Assembly: GCF_011927785.1 (NCBI RefSeq)
Contig: NZ_JAATJK010000001.1
Span: forward strand, 62,001-126,000
Source: Micromonospora profundi
GTDB lineage: Bacteria > Actinomycetota > Actinomycetes > Mycobacteriales > Micromonosporaceae
DNA length: 64,000 bases
Direction of reading: 5' to 3'
Part shown: positions 59,046 through 64,000 of the stretch, piece by piece
Position numbering within the stretch: position 1 is the first letter of the stretch
Layout: each line of letters starts with the position of its first letter
Position numbers and translations under genes: made by a program
The notes under the pieces: generated by a model
Databases searched by the model: none
Told to the model about the DNA's origin: nothing
Seen by the model: the letters and a program-made list of their open reading frames with translations, nothing else

Positions 59046-59801
59046 ATGCTCGCCTTCGCACCGTTGCACACCGTTGTCGGCGCCGCCGGCAGCGCGCTGT
59101 CCTGGCTCACCGATCTGCTCGAACCGTTCGCCGGCGGCATGGCGACCGCCGCCGCCATCGTCCTGTTCACCATCGCCGTCCGCCTGCTGATCTCACCGCT
59201 GACCGTTGCGCAGGTCCGCGGGGAGCGGCGCCGCGCGGCGCTCGCCCCGCAGGTGCGCGACCTGCAACGCCGGTACGCCGACGACCCGGCGAAGCTTCAG
59301 GGTGAGGTGTTCGCGTTGTACCGGTCGGCCGGCGCCAACCCCATTGCCGGCTGCCTGCCGTTGCTGCTCCAGGCGCCGTTCCTGCTGGTGCTGTACCGCC
59401 TCTTCACCACAAGCGAGGGTGGCACCGGCCTGCTTGACGAGCGGCTGGCCGGTGTGCCGCTGGGTCATCACCTCAGCGACGGGTTGACGGGTGCGGCCCT
59501 GCCGCTCTTCGCAGTCCTGTTGGCAGTGCTGGTGGTGCTGGCGTGGTGGTCGTCGCGGCGCGCACGCCGGGCGTCGGCGGCGGTGGGCACCGTGGCCGGT
59601 ACGCCTACCGAGGGGCCGGGGGCCGCCACGCTCGGCCGGTTGCTGCCGCTGTTGCCGTTCGCGACAGTGCTGGTGGCGCTGGTGCTGCCGCTGGCCGCGG
59701 TGATCTATCTGGTGACCACGACCGCCTGGTCGGTGTTGGAGCAGGTGGCGCTCCGGCGTCCGCAGGCGGTCGCGCAGAGCGACGAAGCAGATCGACGTTG
59801 A
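59046..59801 (+). CDS. YidC/Oxa1-family membrane insertase paralogue
   Basis: The 251-residue protein has the YidC core of about five helices: LEPFAGGMATAAAIVLFTIAVRLLISPLT with the conserved Arg of the hydrophilic groove, the cytoplasmic hairpin RGERRRAALAPQVRDLQRRYADDPAKLQGEVFALYRSAGANPIAGCLPLLLQAPFLLVLYRLF, and a C-terminal helix pair. It lacks the large periplasmic domain of E. coli YidC and is short, like actinobacterial second copies that lie away from rnpA-rpmH. It probably inserts a subset of membrane proteins. Its stop is 72 bases before the GH16 gene. Confidence 0.9.
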   Translation: MLAFAPLHTVVGAAGSALSWLTDLLEPFAGGMATAAAIVLFTIAVRLLISPLTVAQVRGERRRAALAPQVRDLQRRYADDPAKLQGEVFALYRSAGANPIAGCLPLLLQAPFLLVLYRLFTTSEGGTGLLDERLAGVPLGHHLSDGLTGAALPLFAVLLAVLVVLAWWSSRRARRASAAVGTVAGTPTEGPGAATLGRLLPLLPFATVLVALVLPLAAVIYLVTTTAWSVLEQVALRRPQAVAQSDEADRR

Positions 59802-59830
59802 CAACTGCCATGGCGGGACGTACAACTCCT

Positions 59831-59846
59831 GAGAGAGCGCTCTCTC
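59831..59846. promoter_or_regulatory. Perfect 16-bp palindrome in the GH16 gene leader
   Basis: GAGAGAGCGCTCTCTC is a perfect dyad centred on GCGC, 27 bases before the ATG. LacI-family regulators of sugar utilisation in actinobacteria (CebR and relatives) bind the closely similar GGGAGCGCTCCC-type sites just before glycoside hydrolase genes. It is the best operator candidate for glucan-responsive control. Confidence 0.8.
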
Positions 59847-59872
59847 GACCGTCCCCGCAGAGAGGCACGTCC

Positions 59873-61291
59873 ATGGCACCTCCTTCGGCGGCCACCACCG
59901 CCCCACCCGTCCGACGTCGTCTGGTGGCGTCCGTCCTGCTCGTCGCCACCACCACCGCCCTGGCCGGCGTCACCATGACCGCACAGGCCGCCGTGCCGCC
60001 CCCCGCCACCGGCTGGAGCACGGTCTGGAGCGACGACTTCACAGGCGCGGCCGGCACCCTGCCGTCGGCCGCCAACTGGATCATCGACACCGGGTACAAC
60101 TATCCCGGCGGCCCGGCCAACTGGGGCACCGGCGAGATCCAGCGCTACACCGCCAGCACCGCGAACGTCAGCCACGACGGCAGCGGCAACCTGCGGATCA
60201 CGCCGCTGCGCGACAGTGCGGGCGGCTGGACCTCCGCCCGTATCGAAACCGTCCGCAGCGACTTCAAGGCCCCGGCCGGTGGCGTGCTCGCCATCGAGGG
60301 CCGGATCCAGATGCCGAACGTCACCGGTGCGGCGGCGGCCGGCTACTGGCCCGCGTTCTGGGCGCTCGGCGCTCCCTACCGGGGCAACTACCAGAACTGG
60401 CCGGGCATCGGCGAGTTCGACGTGATGGAGAACGTCAACGGCCTCAACTCGGTCTGGGGCGTGCTGCACTGCGGCGTCGCGCCGGGCGGGCCGTGCGACG
60501 AGTTCAACGGCATCGGCGCGTCCCGGGCCTGTCCGGGCAGCACTTGCCAGTCCGCGTTCCACACCTACCGGTTCGAGTGGGACGCCTCGACAAGCCCCCA
60601 GCAACTGCGCTGGTACGTCGATGGCCAGCTTTACCACACCGTCACTCAGAGCCGGGTCGGTGAGGCGGCCTGGTCGCAGATGACCTCACACGCGGGCTAC
60701 TTCCTGCTGCTCAATGTGGCGATGGGTGGGGCGTTCCCGAACGGGGTGGCCGGCAGCGCCACGCCCACCGCGGCGACCGTCCCGGGGCGGCCTATGCTCG
60801 TCGACTACGTGGCCGTGTACCGGCGCGGCGGCGGAACCACCCCGCCCACCACGCCGCCGCCGACCACGCCGCCGCCGAGCGGCACGCGGGACGCGTACGG
60901 GCAGATCCAGGCCGAGGCGTTCAGCGCGCAGAACGGCGTGATCGTGGAGGCGTGTGCCGAGGGCGGGCAGAACATCGGCGCGCTGCGCAACGGTGACTGG
61001 GTGCGCTACGACAACGTCGAGTTCGGCTCCACGTCACCCCGGGACTTCGTGGCCCGGGTGGCCTCCGGCGCCGGCTCCGGGGTGAGCGGGCTGGTCGAGG
61101 TGCGGCTGGACAGCCCGACCGCGACGCCCATCGGCAGCTTCGCGATCGGCAGCACCGGCGGCTGGCAGAGCTGGACCTCGGTGCCCGGGAACGTCGCCGC
61201 GGTGACCGGCCGGCACTCCGTCTACCTCACCTTCACAAGCGGTCAGCCGAACGACTTCGTCAACGTCAACTGGTTCACCTTCCGCCGCTGA
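59873..61291 (+). CDS. Secreted GH16 beta-glucanase with CBM6-like module
   Basis: The 472-residue enzyme has a Sec-type signal peptide (about 1-40, cut near AQA-A), a GH16 catalytic domain (about 48-320) with the ExDxxE motif (Glu181, Asp183 and Glu186 in GEFDVMEN), a Pro/Thr linker (about 322-340), and a CBM6-like module (about 345-472) with IQAEAFSAQNGV, NIGALRNGDWVRYDNVEFG and a closing WFTF strand. The pattern fits endo-1,3(4)-beta-glucanases. It is preceded by a perfect palindrome, so is probably induced by glucan sugars. Confidence 0.93.
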   Translation: MAPPSAATTAPPVRRRLVASVLLVATTTALAGVTMTAQAAVPPPATGWSTVWSDDFTGAAGTLPSAANWIIDTGYNYPGGPANWGTGEIQRYTASTANVSHDGSGNLRITPLRDSAGGWTSARIETVRSDFKAPAGGVLAIEGRIQMPNVTGAAAAGYWPAFWALGAPYRGNYQNWPGIGEFDVMENVNGLNSVWGVLHCGVAPGGPCDEFNGIGASRACPGSTCQSAFHTYRFEWDASTSPQQLRWYVDGQLYHTVTQSRVGEAAWSQMTSHAGYFLLLNVAMGGAFPNGVAGSATPTAATVPGRPMLVDYVAVYRRGGGTTPPTTPPPTTPPPSGTRDAYGQIQAEAFSAQNGVIVEACAEGGQNIGALRNGDWVRYDNVEFGSTSPRDFVARVASGAGSGVSGLVEVRLDSPTATPIGSFAIGSTGGWQSWTSVPGNVAAVTGRHSVYLTFTSGQPNDFVNVNWFTFRR

Positions 61292-61305
61292 GGCGGGGCG
61301 TCCGC

Positions 61306-61343
61306 CGGGTCTCCCACCGCGCCGAGGTGCGGCGGGAGGCCCG
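61306..61343. terminator. Hairpin after the GH16 gene
   Basis: CGGG-t-CTCCC-a-CCGC pairs with GCGG-c-GGGAG-g-CCCG, an interrupted 13-pair stem with an eight-base loop, starting 14 bases after the stop codon. It separates the GH16 and GH18 genes. Confidence 0.6.
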
Positions 61344-61389
61344 GTCGTCCGTGTCGGGGCGCGGTCATTCACGCCGACCTCTGGACAGG

Positions 61390-61403
61390 GACAGTTAACT
61401 GTC
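61390..61403. promoter_or_regulatory. Perfect 14-bp palindrome before the first chitinase gene
   Basis: GACAGTTAACTGTC lies about 58 bases before the ATG and is followed by an AT-rich TTAATAATTA that can serve as a -10 region. The low GC and symmetry stand out. Streptomyces chitinase promoters contain other repeats, so the regulator here is unknown. Confidence 0.7.
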
Positions 61404-61461
61404 TTAATAATTAGCGCCAACGTTGACGTACATGAATGCCCAGTCGGGCGTGGAGGGCCGC

Positions 61462-62865
61462 ATGAAGCCTGCCAGATCCCTTGTCCTGTCCCTGGTGACC
61501 GTGCTGGCGGCGACGCTCGGCGCGGCCTGGGTGGCGCTGCCCGCGTTCGCCGCCGGCCCGACCGCCAGCTTCGTCAAGACCGCCGAGTGGGGCGCCGGCT
61601 GGGAGGGGAAGTACACGATCACCAACGGCGGCAGCTCGACAATCAACGGTTGGAACCTCGTCTTCGACCTGCCGTCCGGCACCGCGCTCGGCAGCTACTG
61701 GGACGCGTTGCTCACCTCCGCCGGCCAGCGGCACACCTTCACCAACAGGTCCTGGAACGGCAGCATCGCCCCCGGGGCGTCGGTGTCCTTCGGGTTCCTG
61801 GCCAGCGGCTCCGGCTCGCCGACCGGCTGCCAGCTCAACGGCGCACCGTGCGGCGGCGGCACCCCACCGTCCACCCCGCCTCCCACGACCCCGGCCCCGA
61901 CGACCCCGCCTCCCACTACGCCGCCTCCCACGACGCCTCCGCCGACCACGCAGCCGCCCACCGGCGGGCTGCCGAAGCACCTGCTCACCGGCTACTGGCA
62001 CAACTTCGACAACCCGGCGGTCGAGTTGCGGTTGCGCGACGTCCCCACCCAGTACGACCTGGTAGCTGTCGCCTTCGCCGAGGCCACCTCGACGCCGGGC
62101 GCGCTCACCTTCGGCGTCGACCCCGGGCTCGCTGCCTCGCTCGGCGGCTACACCGACGCGGACTTCAGCGCCGACGTGCGTACCCTGCACGCCCGGGGCC
62201 AGCGGGTCATCCTCTCCGTCGGCGGCGAAACCGGGCGGGTCACTGTCAACGACGCGGCGTCGGCCACGGTGTTCGCCGACACCGCCGCCGCGCTGATCAA
62301 CCGCTACGGCTTCGACGGCATCGACATCGACCTGGAGAACGGGCTCAACCCGACGTACATGGCGCAGGCGCTGCGAGCGCTCCGCGCCAAGATCGGCGCC
62401 GGTCTGATCATCGCGATGGCACCGCAGACGATCGACATGCAGTCCCCGACCAGCGGCTACTTCAAGCTCGCCCTGGACATCAAGGACATCCTCACCGTCG
62501 TCAACACCCAGTTCTACAACTCCGGGGCGATGCTCGGCTGCGACCAGAACGCCGCGTACTCCCAGGGCACCGTGAACTTCATCGTCGCGCTGGCCTGCAT
62601 CCAACTGGAGGCCGGACTGCGCCCCGACCAGGTCGGCCTCGGCCTGCCCGCCGGCCCGGGCGCGGCCGGTGGCGGCATCGTCGCGCCCAGCGTGGTCAAC
62701 GCGGCGCTGGACTGCCTGGCCCGCGGCACCAACTGCGGCAGCTTCCGGCCGCCGCGAACCTACCCGGGCATCCGGGGCGCGATGACCTGGTCGGTCAACT
62801 GGGACGTCAGCAACGGCAACGGCTTCGCCCGCACGGTCGCACCGCACCTGGACACCCTGCCCTGA
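61462..62865 (+). CDS. Secreted GH18 chitinase with N-terminal CBM2
   Basis: The 467-residue enzyme has a signal peptide (about 1-28, ending AFA-A), a CBM2-type binding module (about 30-135, with [32 protein letters not shown] and the Cys pair of GCQLNGAPC), a Pro/Thr linker (about 137-170) and a GH18 barrel with the SxGG strand ILSVGG and DGIDIDLE (catalytic Glu292). The late MTWSVNWD gives the Trp and Asp of the substrate floor. ATG at 61462 has GGAGGG upstream; an earlier ATG at 61432 is less likely. It should degrade chitin outside the cell. Confidence 0.94.
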   Translation: MKPARSLVLSLVTVLAATLGAAWVALPAFAAGPTASFVKTAEWGAGWEGKYTITNGGSSTINGWNLVFDLPSGTALGSYWDALLTSAGQRHTFTNRSWNGSIAPGASVSFGFLASGSGSPTGCQLNGAPCGGGTPPSTPPPTTPAPTTPPPTTPPPTTPPPTTQPPTGGLPKHLLTGYWHNFDNPAVELRLRDVPTQYDLVAVAFAEATSTPGALTFGVDPGLAASLGGYTDADFSADVRTLHARGQRVILSVGGETGRVTVNDAASATVFADTAAALINRYGFDGIDIDLENGLNPTYMAQALRALRAKIGAGLIIAMAPQTIDMQSPTSGYFKLALDIKDILTVVNTQFYNSGAMLGCDQNAAYSQGTVNFIVALACIQLEAGLRPDQVGLGLPAGPGAAGGGIVAPSVVNAALDCLARGTNCGSFRPPRTYPGIRGAMTWSVNWDVSNGNGFARTVAPHLDTLP

Positions 62866-62898
62866 GCCGTCCCGACGCCCGCACCGGCGTCGGTACCA

Positions 62899-62932
62899 CC
62901 CGTGCGGCCGAGGCCTCACCCGGCCGCACGGG
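62899..62932. terminator. Hairpin after the first chitinase gene
   Basis: CCCGTGCGGCCG (62899-62910) pairs perfectly with CGGCCGCACGGG (62921-62932) around a 10-base loop, 34 bases after the stop codon. Confidence 0.8.
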
Positions 62933-62995
62933 GCGCCATCGCCCGCCGCTTCACCGTCGGGCGACACCCCCACCACACCGGTCCCTGGAGGCCAC

Positions 62996-64000
62996 GTGAA
63001 ACTCCGATCCCCCCGCGCGGCGACGTTCGCCGTCGCGCTGGCCGCCGCGCTGGTGGCGACCACCGTCGTCGCGCCGCAGGCCGCGTCCGCTGCCACCGCC
63101 GCCTTCGTCCGCACCAGCAGCTGGAGCAGCGGGTACGAGGCGAAGTTCACCGTCACCAACAACACGTCCACGTCGATCACCTCCTGGAACGTCCAGTTCG
63201 ACCTGTCCGCGGGCAGCACGATCGGGTCGGCCTGGGACGCGGTGGTGAGCAGCTCGGGCCAGCACGTGACCGCCCGCAACCAGTCCTGGAACGGCGCGCT
63301 GGGTGCCGGCGCGAGCACCTCGTTCGGCTTCGTCGTCGCCGGCACCGGGGACCCCACCAACTGCACAGTCAACGGCTCACCCTGCGCTGGCGGTCCGACC
63401 ACCCCGGGCGCCCCCGCAACGCCCGGCGGACTGCGCGTCACCGGCACCACCGCGTCGGCGGTGTCGCTGGCCTGGAACGCGGTGAGCGGCACGGTGACCG
63501 GCTACCGCGTGTACGAGGGTTCGACGGTCCGTGCCACTGTCACCGGCACGTCGGCGACGGTGTCCGGCCTGGCCGCCTGCTCGGCGCACAGCTACACGGT
63601 CGCCGCGTACAACTCGGCAGGGGAGTCGCCACGGTCGTCGGCTGTCGCCGCGAGCACCACAGGGTGCACCGGCGGCGGCGGTTCGATGGCCGTCGCGCCC
63701 TACCTCTACCCGGGTTGGGGTGACCCGCCCGCACCGGCGACAGTCATGTCGGCGACCGGCGTCAAGTGGTTCACCATCGCGTTCGTGCTCTCCGGCGGCG
63801 GCTGCACGCCCGCCTGGGACGGTGGCGGCCCGCTCACTGGCGGCGTGCACGCCAACACCATCGCGGCCATTCGGGCGGCAGGCGGCGACGTGATCCCGTC
63901 CATCGGCGGCTGGAGCGGCAACAAGCTCGGCCCGAACTGCTCCTCGGCCAGCGCCCTGGCCGGCGCGTACCAACAGGTGATCAACGCGTTCGGGCTCAAG
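62996..64000 (+). CDS. Secreted GH18 chitinase with CBM2 and FN3 modules (partial, cut by window end)
   Basis: A GTG with GGAGG four bases upstream opens a frame that runs off the window after 335 residues. It begins with a Sec-type signal (about 1-33, VAPQAASA-A), a CBM2-type module (about 34-131, with [19 protein letters not shown]), a short Gly/Pro linker, one fibronectin type III domain (about 140-225, [17 protein letters not shown]), a Gly-rich spacer, and the first strands of a GH18 barrel (from about 235, with the SIGGWSG strand). The catalytic DxxDxDxE lies beyond the window. It is a second chitinase, of the ChiC/D-type layout, in tandem with the first. Confidence 0.93.
   Translation, partial: MKLRSPRAATFAVALAAALVATTVVAPQAASAATAAFVRTSSWSSGYEAKFTVTNNTSTSITSWNVQFDLSAGSTIGSAWDAVVSSSGQHVTARNQSWNGALGAGASTSFGFVVAGTGDPTNCTVNGSPCAGGPTTPGAPATPGGLRVTGTTASAVSLAWNAVSGTVTGYRVYEGSTVRATVTGTSATVSGLAACSAHSYTVAAYNSAGESPRSSAVAASTTGCTGGGGSMAVAPYLYPGWGDPPAPATVMSATGVKWFTIAFVLSGGGCTPAWDGGGPLTGGVHANTIAAIRAAGGDVIPSIGGWSGNKLGPNCSSASALAGAYQQVINAFGLK

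Noticed and set aside
61411..63492. 693-codon minus-strand frame antisense to the two chitinase genes
   Set aside because: Composition is Gly/Arg/Val-biased noise; the plus strand has complete GH18 and CBM2 motifs.
1..64000. tRNA or rRNA genes, IS elements, integrases, origins
   Set aside because: I saw no transposase or integrase motifs, no cloverleaf-like T-arm GGTTCGAATCC segments in intergenic regions, and no DnaA-box cluster. A covariance search with tRNAscan or Infernal would be decisive for RNAs.

Overview
The window is high-GC actinobacterial chromosome, most likely Micromonospora or a close relative in the Micromonosporaceae. The support is the gene content read from the sequence: Ni-superoxide dismutase with its maturation protease, a fused Kgd-type 2-oxoglutarate dehydrogenase, XRE/DUF397 pairs, an SCO7613-like membrane protein, DUF6104 and DUF6412 families, NodB-GT2 fusions, many GTG starts and many GTGA/ATGA stop-start overlaps. 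I see no rRNA, tRNA, transposase, integrase, phage gene or CRISPR array. It reads as ordinary chromosome with small accessory patches.

Layout. 1-11.5 kb: end of a transporter, a degenerate RsbW-like protein, GNAT, sodN with divergent sodX, malic enzyme, a zinc-less MDR oxidoreductase, two paralogous lipoprotein alpha/beta hydrolases flanking an aldo/keto reductase-MerR divergent pair, and the pta-ackA acetate operon. 11.8-19.1 kb: a repeat-bearing single-pass protein coupled to a NodB-GT2 polysaccharide synthase (MatAB-like), then DUF6104 and kgd. 19.3-24.5 kb: an ABC exporter pair, a hotdog-like protein, and a lipid acyltransferase cluster (OlsB-like, PlsC) ending in a PadR regulator. 24.5-34.5 kb: response regulator, histidine kinase and HtrA-type protease under matching 11-bp-periodic direct repeats, then a BON protein, GT4, Ser/Thr kinase, patatin, a second acyltransferase and CutA.

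34.6-44.3 kb: a 1219-residue membrane protein, a fatty acid desaturase, an FHA protein preceded by a 22-codon reading frame, the ddaH-rocD operon and a repeat-rich membrane protein. 44.4-46.3 kb: two coupled small unknown genes divergent from an XRE-DUF397 pair. 46.3-52.1 kb: Nei-type glycosylase, APH-family kinase, YCII protein with its ECF sigma factor, YdeI-like, PP2C-like and GyrI-like proteins. 52.1-55.9 kb: an AGE-epimerase/PfkB-kinase sugar operon with a LacI-type operator, a repeat-dense convergent intergenic region and a LacI regulator. 55.9-64 kb: an NAD(P)H/CoA-disulfide-type oxidoreductase, a YbdK-type ligase, a DUF6412-YidC2 pair, then three secreted glycoside hydrolases (GH16-CBM6, CBM2-GH18, and CBM2-FN3-GH18 cut by the window end). 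The first two hydrolase genes have a perfect palindrome in the promoter region.

Themes: central carbon overflow (malic enzyme, Pta-AckA, Kgd), envelope building and quality control (MatAB-like synthase, acyltransferases, desaturase, HtrA with its two-component system, YidC2) and extracellular polysaccharide degradation. I found no unmistakable new large system. The best candidates for undescribed biology are the coupled small genes beside XRE-DUF397, the DAPTEV-repeat partner of the polysaccharide synthase, the DUF6412-YidC2 pair and the 22-codon frame coupled to the FHA gene.
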